Source of the DNA: an uncultured Alistipes sp.
Lineage (GTDB): Bacteria > Bacteroidota > Bacteroidia > Bacteroidales > Rikenellaceae
Length of the DNA stretch: 64,000 nucleotides
Direction: 5' to 3'
NCBI GenBank assembly: GCA_944321175.1
Contig: CALUKI010000031.1
Span: 1 to 64,000, forward strand
Made by a program: the position numbers and the translations under genes
Notes under the pieces: model-generated
Databases searched by the model: none
The model's input: the letters and a program-made list of their open reading frames with translations, nothing else
What the model was told of the DNA's origin: nothing
Shown here: piece after piece, positions 18,042-28,462 of the stretch
Layout of the letters: each line of letters begins with the position of its first letter
Position numbering within the stretch: the stretch's first letter is position 1

Positions 18042-20672
18042 TTATTTCAACGCTTCGAGCCGCTCGCGGATCGCCGCGATCTTCGCCTCGGCATCGGCCT
18101 TCTTGGCCCGTTCCTTGGCCACGACCGCTTCGGGTGCCGACTGCACGAAACGTTCGTTGGCAAGCTTGCGCTCCACGCTGGCGAGGAATCCCTCGTAATA
18201 GGTCAGTTCTTCGCCGAGCTTTGCCGCTTCGGCTGCGCGGTCGATCCGGTCGCCCAGCGGGATGAAATACTGCGTGGTCTTGACGATGAAGGCCGCAGCC
18301 GTCGGATCCTTCTCCGTCACGGGTTCGATGGCCGACAGATTGGCCATCTTGCCCAATACGGGAGCATACTCCGCAGGATAGTTTTCATCGGTCACCACGC
18401 GTAGCACAAGGGCATCGCGCTGCGGCAGGTTCTTCTGCTTGCGGATGTTGCGCACGGCCGTAATCGCCTCCTTGACCAGTTCGAAACGCGCCAGCATCGC
18501 CTCGTCAACCCTTCCCTGCGCTTCGGGCTGGCGGGCGACCATGATCGACTCACCGGCCTTGCGGGGTTCGAGGTCCTGCCAGATCTCCTCCGTCACAAAG
18601 GGCATGAAGGGGTGCAGAAGCCGCAGCAGCGCATCGAAGAAGCGCTTTGCCTCCGCAATTGTCCGGCTATCGACGGGCGAACCGTAGGCCGGTTTGATCA
18701 TTTCGAGGTACCAGCCGCTGAAATCGTCCCAGAAGAGTTTGTAGAGCAGCATGAAGGCCTCCGAGATCCGGTAGCTGCGGAAATCCTCGTCCAACGCGGC
18801 AACGGCACGCTGCAGCGTCTGGGCAAACCATTCGCCCGCAAGGCGGTCGTTGTCGCTCTGCGGCAGGTTTTCGTCCACCGTCCAGCCGTTCACCAAACGG
18901 TAGGCGTTCCAGATCTTGTTGCCGAAGTTACGTCCCTGCTCGCAGAGCGCCTCATCGAACATCACGTCGTTGCCGGCCGACGACGACAGCAGCATCGCCA
19001 CGCGCATGCCGTCGGCACCGTATTGTGCGATCAGATCGAGCGGATCGGGCGAGTTGCCCAACTGTTTCGACATCTTGCGGCCGATCTTGTCGCGCACGAT
19101 TCCGGTAAAATAGACATTCCCGAAGGGTTTTTCCCCGCGATATTCGTATCCTGCCATGATCATGCGGGCCACCCAGAAGAAGATGATGTCGGGAGCCGTC
19201 ACCAGATCGTTTGTCGGATAGTAGTAGCGGATCTCCGCATTGTCGGGATTGCGGATGCCGTCGAAGACCGATACGGGCCACAGCCACGACGAGAACCATG
19301 TATCGAGCACATCCTCGTCCTGACGCAGATCCGCCGCCTGCAGCGTTGCGTCGCCCGACTTCTCACGGGCCAGCCGCAAGGCTTCATCGGCCGTTTCTGC
19401 CACCACATATCCCCCTTTTGGCAGGTAGTAGGCCGGAATGCGCTGTCCCCACCACAGCTGCCGCGAGATGCACCAGTCCTTGATGTTCTCCATCCAGTGA
19501 CGGTAGATGTTCCTGTATTTTTCGGGCACGAAACGGATCTCGTCTTCCAGCACGGCGCGTGTGGCGGGCTCCGCCAGCTCCTTCATCGAGAGGAACCACT
19601 GCATCGAGAGTTTCGGTTCGATGGCCACGCCCGTGCGTTCGGAGTAGCCCACGTTGTTGGTGTAATCCTCGGCCTTTTCGAGCAGGCCGGCACGGTGCAG
19701 GTCCCCTTCGATGACACGGCGCAGCTCGAAACGGTCCATGCCGACATAAAGACCGACCTTGTCGTTGATCGTTCCGTCGTCGTTGAAGATGTCGATCATC
19801 TCCAGACCGTATTTTTCGCCCAGCATGTAGTCGTTGACGTCGTGCGCCGGCGTAACCTTCAGGGCGCCGGTACCGAACGCGATATCGACATAGGTGTCGC
19901 GGATCACGGGAATCGAACGGTTGACCAGCGGCACTATGACACGGGCGTCGCCGGCAAGCCACTTGTAACGTTCATCCTCCGGATTGACGCACAGCGCCGT
20001 ATCGCCGAGGATCGTTTCGGGACGTGTCGTGGCCACCACGAGATACCTGTCCGTTCCCTCGACCCGATAACGCAGGTAGTAGAGTTTTCCGTGCGACTCC
20101 TTGAATACCACCTCTTCATCCGAGAGAGCCGTTTTGGCCGCCGGATCCCAGTTGACCATGCGCACGCCGCGATAGATGCGGCCCTTGCGATAGAGGTCGC
20201 AGAAGACCTTGATGACACCTTCGGTGCGGATGTCGTCCATCGTAAAGCAGGTACGGTCCCAGTCGCACGAAGCGCCGAGTTTGCGCAGCTGCTTGAGGAT
20301 CATGCCTCCGTACTGCTCCTTCCACTCCCACGCATAACGAAGGAACTCCTCGCGCGTGAGCGACGACTTCTCGATCCCGCGCTCCTTGAGCTTGGCCACC
20401 ACCTTGGCTTCGGTGGCGATCGACGCATGGTCCATGCCGGGCACCCAGCAGGCATTTTTCCCCTGCATGCGGGCGCGGCGCACAAGGACGTCCTGCAGCG
20501 TATTGTTGAGCATGTGGCCCATGTGGAGCATTCCCGTCACATTGGGGGGCGGGATAACGACAGTATAAGGCTCACGCGCATCGGGCTCGGAATGGAAAAG
20601 TTTGTGCTCCAGCCAATAGTCGTACCATTTCTGTTCGATCTGCTGCGGAGCATATTTGTCGGCAATCTGCAT
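18042..20672 (-). CDS. valS: Valine--tRNA ligase
   Basis: 876 residues. Class I motifs: HMGH (50-53) in [14 protein letters not shown] and KMSKQ (533-537). The editing (CP1) domain has TTRPET (215-220) and [12 protein letters not shown] (267-278). The C-terminal coiled-coil arm, about the last 65 residues, ends in [13 protein letters not shown]. It charges tRNA-Val and clears mischarged threonine. The start [20 protein letters not shown] is typical. Confidence 0.97.
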   Translation of the reverse strand: MQIADKYAPQQIEQKWYDYWLEHKLFHSEPDAREPYTVVIPPPNVTGMLHMGHMLNNTLQDVLVRRARMQGKNACWVPGMDHASIATEAKVVAKLKERGIEKSSLTREEFLRYAWEWKEQYGGMILKQLRKLGASCDWDRTCFTMDDIRTEGVIKVFCDLYRKGRIYRGVRMVNWDPAAKTALSDEEVVFKESHGKLYYLRYRVEGTDRYLVVATTRPETILGDTALCVNPEDERYKWLAGDARVIVPLVNRSIPVIRDTYVDIAFGTGALKVTPAHDVNDYMLGEKYGLEMIDIFNDDGTINDKVGLYVGMDRFELRRVIEGDLHRAGLLEKAEDYTNNVGYSERTGVAIEPKLSMQWFLSMKELAEPATRAVLEDEIRFVPEKYRNIYRHWMENIKDWCISRQLWWGQRIPAYYLPKGGYVVAETADEALRLAREKSGDATLQAADLRQDEDVLDTWFSSWLWPVSVFDGIRNPDNAEIRYYYPTNDLVTAPDIIFFWVARMIMAGYEYRGEKPFGNVYFTGIVRDKIGRKMSKQLGNSPDPLDLIAQYGADGMRVAMLLSSSAGNDVMFDEALCEQGRNFGNKIWNAYRLVNGWTVDENLPQSDNDRLAGEWFAQTLQRAVAALDEDFRSYRISEAFMLLYKLFWDDFSGWYLEMIKPAYGSPVDSRTIAEAKRFFDALLRLLHPFMPFVTEEIWQDLEPRKAGESIMVARQPEAQGRVDEAMLARFELVKEAITAVRNIRKQKNLPQRDALVLRVVTDENYPAEYAPVLGKMANLSAIEPVTEKDPTAAAFIVKTTQYFIPLGDRIDRAAEAAKLGEELTYYEGFLASVERKLANERFVQSAPEAVVAKERAKKADAEAKIAAIRERLEALK

Positions 20673-20715
20673 GGTTATCTATTATTTAGCATTGTTATCG
20701 ACTCATACCGATCGG

Positions 20716-20747
20716 CAAAGGTACAAAACAATGCGCAACCGCGCAAT
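20716..20747 (-). promoter_or_regulatory. valS promoter
   Basis: Minus-strand ATTG (20744-20747), 20-nt spacer, TACCTTTG (20716-20723). The leader to the ATG at 20672 is about 40 nt. Confidence 0.7.
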
Positions 20748-20867
20748 ATTTTTCCGTGGTTTTCGCCGCTGCAGACACTCGGCAGAACCGACTCTTTTTC
20801 ACCCGCTTCATCGGGCTGTCCGCAGTTCACGGAGATTGCACTGCAAAAGTTGAATCACGGGAAGGAA

Positions 20868-20899
20868 TTTGGGGAATCGCGATCGAATCCGTACCTTTG
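20868..20899 (+). promoter_or_regulatory. Promoter of the BACON/leucine-rich lipoprotein
   Basis: TTTG (20868-20871), 20-nt spacer, TACCTTTG (20892-20899). This is an exact consensus match, 38 nt before the ATG. Confidence 0.8.
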
Positions 20900-20937
20900 T
20901 ACGGAAATTCATACAAACGAAAACATTTTCCCAAGAG

Positions 20938-22389
20938 ATGAAACGGCCCATTTTCCCGCACATCGTCCGCCGGAGGTCATGGTATCTGGCGTTGATCCCG
21001 CTCCTGCTCGCCGGCAGCTGCTCATCGGGCGGCGACGATCCGGCGCCGGAGCCGGAGACTCCGGCAGTTCCGACGGACGTCACGCTGCCCACAGACACGG
21101 AACAACCCGTCGAGGAGATCGCATTTACGGCGACCGGTGCATGGCACATCGAGGTAACGGAGACATCGCGGGCCGCCGGGGCGCCCGACTGGGTGGCCGC
21201 CTATCCCACCGAAGGGAATCCGGGCGACGTGAAACTGACGGTCGTGGCACAACCCAACATGACGGGGCAGACCCGAACGGCCGTCATCACGCTCCACGAC
21301 GGCAGTCGGATCCAGGAATATTCCCTTGTGCAAGCGGCCGCAGCAAGCGTAACAGCGGGCCAGACGCTCTATCCGGTAATGCCTGACGCCCGAACACTGG
21401 AGATTGCCGTGACGGCCAATACGGCCTTTCGGGCACAGATCTCCCCATATGACGGAGAATCCTGTTCATGGCTCGAATTGACAGGAGATCCGGGTGCCCG
21501 GACGCTCACTTTCCGCATGAGCGTAAACGACCGGCTGAAGGTGCGTTATGCCCTTGTGGAGTTTCTTTCGACATCGAGCGGCCGGCAATTGGGCTACTGC
21601 ATCGTCAAGCAGGCAGGCATCCGCACGGTCGAAGGCCATGAAAAGCTCGACATTCCCGATGCCGCCTTCAAATCCTACCTGCTGCAGAATCATGACACCG
21701 ATCGCGACGGCGAGATGTCGCGGGGCGAAATGAGCGCCATCGAATATCTGAATTGCGCCGATCTCGGCATCGCATCGCTCGAAGGGATCGAATACTGCGA
21801 CAACCTGCTCTATCTCGATTGCAGCCGAAACGCCGTCACCGAACTCAACGTCACGGAGTGCACGAAGCTGCAGTCGCTCAACGCCGCAGAGTGCTCCCTG
21901 ACGTTCATGCACCTGAGCAACAACCGTGAACTGACCGAGATCCGGCTGCACGACAATCCGCTGCAAACAATCCTGCTGGGTATCCTGCTGAACCTCCGGC
22001 AGCTTGTCGTCTCGAATACCCGTCTTGCCTCGCTCGATGTATCGGGATGCCGCGCGTTGGAACTTCTCTCGGCTTCGAACTGCCGCCTTGCGACAATCAA
22101 TCTGCAAGGCTGTAAAAAACTGGAGAGTCTCTATCTGGGCGAAAATGAATTGCGGCACCTCGACCTCCGCTCCTATCCCGACCTGAAGGAATACGAAGCA
22201 CATCTGACGAACAATCCGAAGATGGAGTCGATCCATGCCGACGTGGCGCCGTCCTACTCTCCCACCGAACCGATCGTATTGTGGTACACCGAAACAGGCA
22301 AGCACTGCATGTACAAGCCGTATGTCTATGTTCGGGGCAAACTCATCAGCCAGCAGATCGACGTAAGCCTTGATTTCCCGATTCCTTAG
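20938..22389 (+). CDS. Lipoprotein with BACON-like domains, EF-hand loop and leucine-rich repeats
   Basis: 483 residues. A basic N-terminus and hydrophobic stretch end in the lipobox LAGSC (Cys28), so it is a lipoprotein. Residues about 45-132 and 140-226 look like BACON-type beta domains (AFTATGAWHIEVTE, ALVEFLSTSSGRQLGYCIVK). A textbook EF-hand loop follows, with Asp253, Asp255, Asp257, Gly258 and Glu264. About seven short leucine-rich repeats with LDCS/LNAAEC/LSASNC ladders span roughly 268-440. These repeats resemble the Cys/Asn-rich surface LRRs of gut Bacteroidota. It is probably surface or periplasmic and binds protein or glycan. No ligand is known, and no SusC/D partner is adjacent. 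Confidence 0.8.
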   Translation: MKRPIFPHIVRRRSWYLALIPLLLAGSCSSGGDDPAPEPETPAVPTDVTLPTDTEQPVEEIAFTATGAWHIEVTETSRAAGAPDWVAAYPTEGNPGDVKLTVVAQPNMTGQTRTAVITLHDGSRIQEYSLVQAAAASVTAGQTLYPVMPDARTLEIAVTANTAFRAQISPYDGESCSWLELTGDPGARTLTFRMSVNDRLKVRYALVEFLSTSSGRQLGYCIVKQAGIRTVEGHEKLDIPDAAFKSYLLQNHDTDRDGEMSRGEMSAIEYLNCADLGIASLEGIEYCDNLLYLDCSRNAVTELNVTECTKLQSLNAAECSLTFMHLSNNRELTEIRLHDNPLQTILLGILLNLRQLVVSNTRLASLDVSGCRALELLSASNCRLATINLQGCKKLESLYLGENELRHLDLRSYPDLKEYEAHLTNNPKMESIHADVAPSYSPTEPIVLWYTETGKHCMYKPYVYVRGKLISQQIDVSLDFPIP

Positions 22390-22438
22390 AGAAATTCCTG
22401 TACGGAAAAGGGAGAGTCCGGCAAGGCTTTCCCGCAGG

Positions 22439-22483
22439 ACGACGGCCGGAGTTCGCCTCATGACGATCCGGCCGTCGTTTTTC
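22439..22483 (+). terminator. Intrinsic terminator of the lipoprotein gene
   Basis: Perfect 12-bp stem ACGACGGCCGGA (22439-22450) / TCCGGCCGTCGT (22467-22478), 16-nt loop, then a run of T (22478-22482). It lies 50 nt after the stop codon. Confidence 0.8.
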
Positions 22484-22697
22484 GACCGGCCCGACAGGAA
22501 GACGGTCGGTCGGCCGGAGAGGGTCTCTCCGTGTCCCGCAGGGCCGTCAATGCGCAGTCCGGCACACAGATGAAGTCCTTTCCGCACGGCATTCGCAATG
22601 GGGTTCCGCACTCCCCATGAGGTGCAACCGCCCGAATCGTGTTGATAACTTCTTGATAAGCCGGCGGCTCAATAAAATAATATATGAAAAAAAGCGT

Positions 22698-22705
22698 TAC
22701 CTTTG
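22698..22705 (+). promoter_or_regulatory. lon -7 element
   Basis: TACCTTTG, 25 nt before the lon ATG. No TTTG is found at the expected -33 position (A-rich there). As lon is often stress-induced, an alternative or activator-dependent promoter is possible. Confidence 0.5.
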
Positions 22706-22730
22706 TACGCTGAATTCAGGAGAGAAACGT

Positions 22731-25187
22731 ATGAGCAAAAAAGATAAAATAGAACTCAAAGAACTTGATTCGCTGCCCGAAGTCCTTGACGGTCATCATC
22801 GTGTCATTCCGATCGTTACGGGAGAGGACGACACGATCGAGGAGGTTTCGGTTCCCGAAGTTCTTCCGGTGCTGACATTGCGCAGTTCGGTGCTTTTTCC
22901 GGGTGCCATCACGCCGGTCACGGTAGGGCGTGCGCGGAGCATGACGCTCGTGCGCGACACCAACGCCCGCAACGGACTGCTGGCCGCCGTTCTGCAACGC
23001 GACGGCGACGTCGAAGACCCGAAAGCGGAAGACATGTACCGCATCGGCACGGCAGCCCGCATCATGAAGATTCTGGAGATGCCCAACGGCAACCTCACGG
23101 TCATTCTCAACGGCCTTGAGAAGATCGAGGTCGGGGAATACGTTGCCTCGGAGCCCTACCTGCAGGCGAAAGTGACGCCGCTGAAGGATTCCACGCCGGA
23201 TGAGAAGAACGTGGAGTTCAACGCACTGGTGGATTCGATCCGCGACGTAGCGCTCAATATCATCAACATCTCGCCGAACATGCCCAAGGAGGCGATCTTC
23301 GCCATCAAGAACATCGATTCGCGGCGGGGCATCATCAATTTCATCTGCACGAATCTCGAACTTTCGGACGAAGACCGGCAATCGCTGCTTGAAGCGCCGG
23401 GGCTGTTGGCACGGGCACGGAAGCTGCTTGAGATTCTTATCCGCGACCAGCAGCTCATCGAGTTGAAAAACGAGATCCAGAACAAGGTCAAGCAGGAGAT
23501 CGACAAGCAGCAGCGCGACTACTATCTCCAGCAGCAGATGCGGACCATACAGGACGAGCTGGGCGACGGCACCGACGCCGAACTGGAAGAGTTGCGCGAG
23601 CAGGCCAAGAAGAAAAAGTGGCCGAAAGAGGTTGCCGAACTCTTCGACAAGGAGCTTCAGAAGCTCGAACGGCTCAATCCCGCCGTTGCGGAGTACTCGG
23701 TACAGGTTACCTATCTGCAACTGATGCTCGAATTGCCCTGGGACGAATGTACGCAGGACAATCTCGACCTGAAACAGGCCCGCGAGCAGCTGGATCATGA
23801 CCATTTCGGGCTGGAGGAGGTCAAGGAGCGGCTGTTGGAGCACCTGGCGGTCATCAAGCTGAAAGGCGATCTCAAATCCCCCATCCTGTGTCTTTACGGC
23901 CCTCCGGGTGTAGGCAAGACCTCGCTGGGGAAGTCGGTTGCAACGGCCTTGGGGCGCAAATTCGGACGCATCGCGCTGGGCGGTCTGCACGACGAAGCGG
24001 AGATCCGCGGACACCGCCGCACCTACATCGGCGCCATGCCGGGCCGCATCATCCAGACGATCAAGCGCTGCGGCTCTTCGAATCCGGTGATCATCCTCGA
24101 CGAAGTAGATAAGATCACGGTCTCGAATCACGGCGATCCGTCGAGCGCCCTGCTTGAGGTGCTCGATCCGGAGCAGAACACGACGTTCCACGACAACTAT
24201 CTCGATACGGAGTACGACCTTTCAAAGGTGCTCTTCATCGCTACGGCCAACAACGTGGGCAATATCAACCCGGCGCTGCGCGACCGTATGGAGATGATCA
24301 ACATTCCGGGATACATTCTCGAAGACAAGATCCAGATTGCGCTGAACCACCTGCTGCCGAAGCAGCGTGAGGCGCACGGCATCAAGGAGAACGAACTGAC
24401 GCTTACGCCGGCCGTCGTGGAGCAGATCATTGCGGGCTACACACGGGAGTCGGGCGTCCGGTCGCTGGACAAGCATATCGCCAAACTGACACGGTCGCGG
24501 GCCAAGGATATCGCCTCGGACGAGGCCTTCACGCCGGAGATCAGCGCCAAGGATGTGGAACGGATTCTCGGCAAGCCGAAGTTCCTCAACGAAGAGTACG
24601 ACGTCAGCGGCATCGTGGGTGTCGTGACGGGACTTGCATGGACCGAAGTGGGCGGCGACATACTTTACATCGAGTCGGTTCTCACACCGGGCAAAGGGCA
24701 GCTGAGCCTTACGGGCAATCTCGGCGACGTGATGAAGGAGTCGGCGACGATCGCCTACGAATGGGTCAAGGCCCATTACAGGGAGCTGGGCATCGATCCC
24801 GAACGGTTCGAGAAGTTCGACCTGAACATCCACGTCCCCGAAGGGGCGATTCCGAAGGACGGCCCTTCGGCCGGCATCACGATGGTCACATCGATCGTCT
24901 CGACCTTTACGGGACGGAAGGTTCGCGACCGTATTGCCATGACGGGCGAAACGACGCTGCGCGGTCGTGTGACGCCCGTCGGCGGCATCAAGGAGAAGAT
25001 TCTTGCGGCCAAGCGTGCGGGTATCACGACGCTGCTGCTGTCGGAGGAGAACCGCAAGGACATCGAGGAGATCAAGCCGGAATACATCGAGGGGCTGACA
25101 TTCCATTATGTACGGACCAACGACGATGTTCTGCAGCTGGCACTTGAGCCGAAAACGGATTGCAGCGGCGGAGAAAAAAAGCAATGA
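22731..25187 (+). CDS. lon: ATP-dependent protease Lon (endopeptidase La)
   Basis: 818 residues. Order of domains: N-terminal substrate-binding LON domain (about 45-245), coiled coil (about 245-300), AAA+ module with Walker A GPPGVGKT (390-397) and Walker B VIILDEVDK, and C-terminal serine protease with Ser713 in KDGPSAG and Lys754 in GGIKEK. It degrades misfolded and regulatory proteins. The ATG at 22731 was chosen; the upstream open frame is promoter DNA. It is followed directly by kdsB, whose possible upstream ATG overlaps the lon stop, so the Kdo genes may share its transcript. Confidence 0.98.
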   Translation: MSKKDKIELKELDSLPEVLDGHHRVIPIVTGEDDTIEEVSVPEVLPVLTLRSSVLFPGAITPVTVGRARSMTLVRDTNARNGLLAAVLQRDGDVEDPKAEDMYRIGTAARIMKILEMPNGNLTVILNGLEKIEVGEYVASEPYLQAKVTPLKDSTPDEKNVEFNALVDSIRDVALNIINISPNMPKEAIFAIKNIDSRRGIINFICTNLELSDEDRQSLLEAPGLLARARKLLEILIRDQQLIELKNEIQNKVKQEIDKQQRDYYLQQQMRTIQDELGDGTDAELEELREQAKKKKWPKEVAELFDKELQKLERLNPAVAEYSVQVTYLQLMLELPWDECTQDNLDLKQAREQLDHDHFGLEEVKERLLEHLAVIKLKGDLKSPILCLYGPPGVGKTSLGKSVATALGRKFGRIALGGLHDEAEIRGHRRTYIGAMPGRIIQTIKRCGSSNPVIILDEVDKITVSNHGDPSSALLEVLDPEQNTTFHDNYLDTEYDLSKVLFIATANNVGNINPALRDRMEMINIPGYILEDKIQIALNHLLPKQREAHGIKENELTLTPAVVEQIIAGYTRESGVRSLDKHIAKLTRSRAKDIASDEAFTPEISAKDVERILGKPKFLNEEYDVSGIVGVVTGLAWTEVGGDILYIESVLTPGKGQLSLTGNLGDVMKESATIAYEWVKAHYRELGIDPERFEKFDLNIHVPEGAIPKDGPSAGITMVTSIVSTFTGRKVRDRIAMTGETTLRGRVTPVGGIKEKILAAKRAGITTLLLSEENRKDIEEIKPEYIEGLTFHYVRTNDDVLQLALEPKTDCSGGEKKQ

Positions 25188-25252
25188 ACGAACAACCGGA
25201 GACCGGAGTCGCAGGGGCAGCCCCGACGGCTTCGGTCTCTTTTCACAGAGAC

Positions 25253-26020
25253 ATGGAGAATCTGAAATTCATGGCCGTCATTCCGGCACGATACGCCTCG
25301 ACGCGGTTTCCGGGAAAACCGCTGGCGATGCTGGGCGGGAAGCCCGTGATCCGGCGTGTCTGGGAGCGGGTGACGGAGGTCTTTCACGATGCGGCCGTAG
25401 CAACCGACGACCAGCGGATCGCCGATGCGGTGGCATCGTTCGGCGGGCGGGCCATCCTGACCTCTGCGGAGCACCGGAGCGGCACGGACCGCTGTCGGGA
25501 GGCGGTCGAGAAGTCGGGCATCGCCTGCGATGTCGTCGTCAACGTGCAGGGGGACGAACCCTTCATCGCCGTCTCGCAGCTGCAAGCCATTGCCCGTTGC
25601 TTCGAGGATTCCAAAACCGACATCGCCACACTTGTCAAGCCCTTCACCGAGGAAGACGGGTTGGCGGCACTGGAGAATCCCAACTCGCCGAAAGTGGTGC
25701 TGGATTCCGAAAACCGGGCGCTCTATTTTTCACGTTCGGTCATCCCCTACCTGCGGGGTGTGCCGCGCGAGGAGTGGCTTTCGCGCCATACGTTTTACAG
25801 GCATATCGGCATGTATGCCTTCCGTCGCGGGGTTCTGCAGGCCGTCACCTCGCTGCCGCAGTCGCCGCTCGAACGGGCCGAGTCGCTCGAACAGCTGCGA
25901 TGGCTCGAAAACGGTTATCGGATTACCGTCGGCATCAGCGACGTCGAGACGGTGGGGATCGACACGCCGGAAGATCTGGAACGTGCGGAAGCGTTTCTGC
26001 GAAGAGAGCGGGGAGATTAG
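25253..26020 (+). CDS. kdsB: 3-deoxy-manno-octulosonate cytidylyltransferase
   Basis: 255 residues. It activates Kdo as CMP-Kdo for LPS inner core synthesis. The nucleotide-binding N-terminus is MAVIPARYASTRFPGKPLA (about 7-25), then HRSGTDRC, VVNVQGDEPF, HIGMYAFRR and LEQLRWLENG, all family landmarks. I prefer the ATG at 25253 because family members start just before the IPARYAST motif. An ATG at 25184, overlapping the lon TGA, would add 23 residues and is the translation-coupled alternative. It is first of three contiguous Kdo genes. Confidence 0.94.
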   Translation: MENLKFMAVIPARYASTRFPGKPLAMLGGKPVIRRVWERVTEVFHDAAVATDDQRIADAVASFGGRAILTSAEHRSGTDRCREAVEKSGIACDVVVNVQGDEPFIAVSQLQAIARCFEDSKTDIATLVKPFTEEDGLAALENPNSPKVVLDSENRALYFSRSVIPYLRGVPREEWLSRHTFYRHIGMYAFRRGVLQAVTSLPQSPLERAESLEQLRWLENGYRITVGISDVETVGIDTPEDLERAEAFLRRERGD

Positions 26021-26109
26021 GAACCGGATAACGGGGACGGGCGGGGGAGAAAGGGTGCAGGTGCAGGCGCCGGCCCCGCCAACGAACAGGAAAGAAGAAC
26101 ATCACAGCT

Positions 26110-26862
26110 ATGGAGAGAAGAATCATTGCAGGGCCGTGCGTCATCGAATCGGCCGAACTGCTCGACACGGTGGCCGGACGGCTGGTCGAGATCAACCGCC
26201 GTCTGGGCGTGGAGATCATCTTCAAGGCGTCGTTCGACAAGGCGAACCGCACGTCGATCCATTCCTACCGGGGTGTCGGAATGGAGAAGGGCCTTACGAT
26301 GCTTGCCGACATCCGTTCGAAATGGGGGTTGCGGCTGTTGACCGACATCCACGAGTCGTGGCAGGCCGCACCTGTGGGTGAAGTAGTCGATGTCATTCAG
26401 ATTCCGGCCTTTCTGTGCCGGCAGACCGATCTGCTGACAGCGGCCGCCAGGACCGGCAAGACGGTCAACATCAAGAAGGCGCAGTTTCTCTCCGGCGCGG
26501 ACATGCGCTACCCCTACGAGAAGGCACGCGAGGCGGGGGCGCGGGAGGTGTGGCTCACGGAGCGGGGCAACACGTTCGGCTACAACAATCTGGTTGTCGA
26601 TTTCCGGAACATTCCGGACATGCTGCAGATAGCGCCGACGGTGATCATGGACTGCACGCACTCGGTGCAACGGCCGGGTGCAGCGGGCGGCAAGACGGGC
26701 GGCAACCGAGAATTCGTCCCTGCGATGGCGCTGGCGGCAAAGGCCTTCGGAGCCAACGGCTACTTCTTCGAAGTCCATCCCGATCCGGACCATGCACTCA
26801 GCGACGGCCCCAACATGTTGAAACTCGACGACCTCGAAGGCGTCATCAAAACCCTATTGTAA
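26110..26862 (+). CDS. kdsA: 3-deoxy-8-phosphooctulonate synthase
   Basis: 250 residues, somewhat shorter than E. coli KdsA (284). It condenses arabinose 5-phosphate with phosphoenolpyruvate to Kdo 8-phosphate. Landmarks: AGPCVIES (7-14), FKASFDKANRTSIHSYRG (about 38-55), IQIPAFLCRQTDLL, TERGNTFGYNNLVVDFR and DCTHSVQRPG. It lies 89 nt after kdsB and shares a base with kdsD (TAATG). Confidence 0.95.
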   Translation: MERRIIAGPCVIESAELLDTVAGRLVEINRRLGVEIIFKASFDKANRTSIHSYRGVGMEKGLTMLADIRSKWGLRLLTDIHESWQAAPVGEVVDVIQIPAFLCRQTDLLTAAARTGKTVNIKKAQFLSGADMRYPYEKAREAGAREVWLTERGNTFGYNNLVVDFRNIPDMLQIAPTVIMDCTHSVQRPGAAGGKTGGNREFVPAMALAAKAFGANGYFFEVHPDPDHALSDGPNMLKLDDLEGVIKTLL

Positions 26863-27827
26863 TGTCACAGGAACAACGTAACGAAATTCTGGAGGTCGCC
26901 CGCGAAGCGATCCGCACCGAAGCGGAAGCACTCGAAAAGATGGAGCGGTCGCTGGACGATCATTTTGTCGAGGCGATCCGCATGATTCTCGGCAGCCGCG
27001 GGAAACTCATCATCACCGGAATGGGCAAATCGGGCCTGATCGGCCGGAAGATGGCGGCGACATTCGCATCGACGGGAACGCCGAGTTTCTATCTTCATCC
27101 GGGAGAGGCGTTTCACGGCGATTTGGGCATGATCTCGAAGGAGGACATCGTGCTTGCGATCTCCTACTCCGGGGAGACGGACGAGGTGCTGAAGATCGTA
27201 CCGTTCATCCACGACAACGGCAACCGGTTGATTTCGATGACGGGCAATCCGCACTCCACGCTGGCCACGCATTCGGACATACACCTCGACGTATCGGTGG
27301 ATCATGAAGCCTGCATCCTGCATCTTGCGCCCACGACCTCGACAACGGCCCAGATTGCAATGGGGGATGCAATGGCCATTGCGCTGATGAAGCTGCGCAA
27401 CTTCACGAGCATGGACTTCGCGCGGCTTCATCCGGGCGGAAGTCTGGGCCGCCGGTTGCTGGCAACCGTCGGCGACGTGATGCGGCGGGACAATCTGCCG
27501 ATCGTGCCGGCCGACTGTTCGGCCAAGGAGATGATCCACACGATCAGCCGCTGCGGATTGGGACTGATTGTGGTGTGCGACGGGGAGCGCATCGAGGGGA
27601 TCGTTACCGACGGCGACATCCGCCGTGCGATGGAGCGCTATGGAGCGCAGTTCATCGATCTGCATGCCGAAGACATTCTGACGCACAATCCCAAGCGCAT
27701 CCACCCCGAAGAGAAGCTCATCGAGGCGGAAAAGCTGATGACGAAGCACAAGATCACGTCGCTGCTGGTTACCGACAAGGAGGACCGTCTGGTCGGAGTG
27801 ATCCAGATCTACGACATCAAGCTCTGA
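26862..27827 (+). CDS. kdsD: Arabinose-5-phosphate isomerase (SIS + CBS)
   Basis: 321 residues. An N-terminal SIS sugar isomerase domain (GMGKSGLIGRKMAATFASTG at about 47-66, SYSGETDE at about 100-107) is followed by two CBS domains. It converts ribulose 5-phosphate to arabinose 5-phosphate, the substrate of KdsA. The ATG at 26862 overlaps the kdsA stop by one base; a longer open frame upstream only reads kdsA in another frame. The Kdo 8-phosphate phosphatase (KdsC) is not next to these genes. Confidence 0.94.
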   Translation: MSQEQRNEILEVAREAIRTEAEALEKMERSLDDHFVEAIRMILGSRGKLIITGMGKSGLIGRKMAATFASTGTPSFYLHPGEAFHGDLGMISKEDIVLAISYSGETDEVLKIVPFIHDNGNRLISMTGNPHSTLATHSDIHLDVSVDHEACILHLAPTTSTTAQIAMGDAMAIALMKLRNFTSMDFARLHPGGSLGRRLLATVGDVMRRDNLPIVPADCSAKEMIHTISRCGLGLIVVCDGERIEGIVTDGDIRRAMERYGAQFIDLHAEDILTHNPKRIHPEEKLIEAEKLMTKHKITSLLVTDKEDRLVGVIQIYDIKL

Positions 27828-28462
27828 GCCGGAAGAAGGGGGACTGCCATTTGCCCTGACAGCAGAGGGGCGGATCATGGGCGCGGCTGACGTATTCGGA
27901 ATAGCATGCGGATTCACGGTCGGAACCTTCTAATTGAGGATACAGCTGTTTACATGGCGTAAAAGAGACTGCCGGCATCTTGTGTCGGCCTGAATGACAT
28001 GCTGCAACGCATCATTTCATCAATACGGGCGGCGGTGGAGATTCCACCGCCGCCGTTTTCTGTCCGCCCGTCTGAGCCCTGCAAAATCCCCGGAAATAGG
28101 TATTCCGCCATTCAACGGTCGTTCATAACTTTGCCGCAGGAAGCTGCCGCATGAACTCCTCCATACGGAAAAGGGGCTGCAATCCGCATACACATGACAG
28201 GCCCCGCATGTAAACGGGGAGGCCGGCCGCTTCACAAAGGAACGATTTATGCAACGGGACAGGAGACGCTCAACCAAAAGCATCGCATCATGAACAAAAT
28301 CGTCGAACGGCCGGACGGCAAGACGGAACACGGCCTCGCCCACAGCCGCAAGGCCATCGGTAAAAGGAGTCTGCGGCATCCGCATGAACGAGGCCGGCGG
28401 AAGCGTCCGGCACTGGAACGTGAAACCGGCGACACGGAATCGTCACAAAGACAGGATAAGGG
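27828..28462. other. 635-nt gap between kdsD and gpmA
   Basis: No gene is recognised. It contains a perfect GC-rich hairpin with a T-tail (28028-28059) about 200 nt beyond kdsD, and an isolated TAACTTTG (28126-28133) without a good -33 box. A short frame ending at 28466 has no recognisable product and a composition unlike real genes here. A small RNA ending at the hairpin is possible but not shown. Confidence 0.4.
28028..28059 (+). terminator. Intrinsic terminator in the kdsD-gpmA gap
   Basis: Perfect 11-bp stem GGCGGCGGTGG / CCACCGCCGCC with loop AGATT, followed by GTTTTC. It is oriented to end plus-strand transcripts from the lon-kds unit or from a small RNA. Confidence 0.7.

Larger units (their letters stand above)
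22390..22730. other. Intergenic region before lon
   Basis: It holds a terminator for the lipoprotein gene (22439-22483) and the lon -7 box (22698-22705). No gene is apparent in between. Confidence 0.5.
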
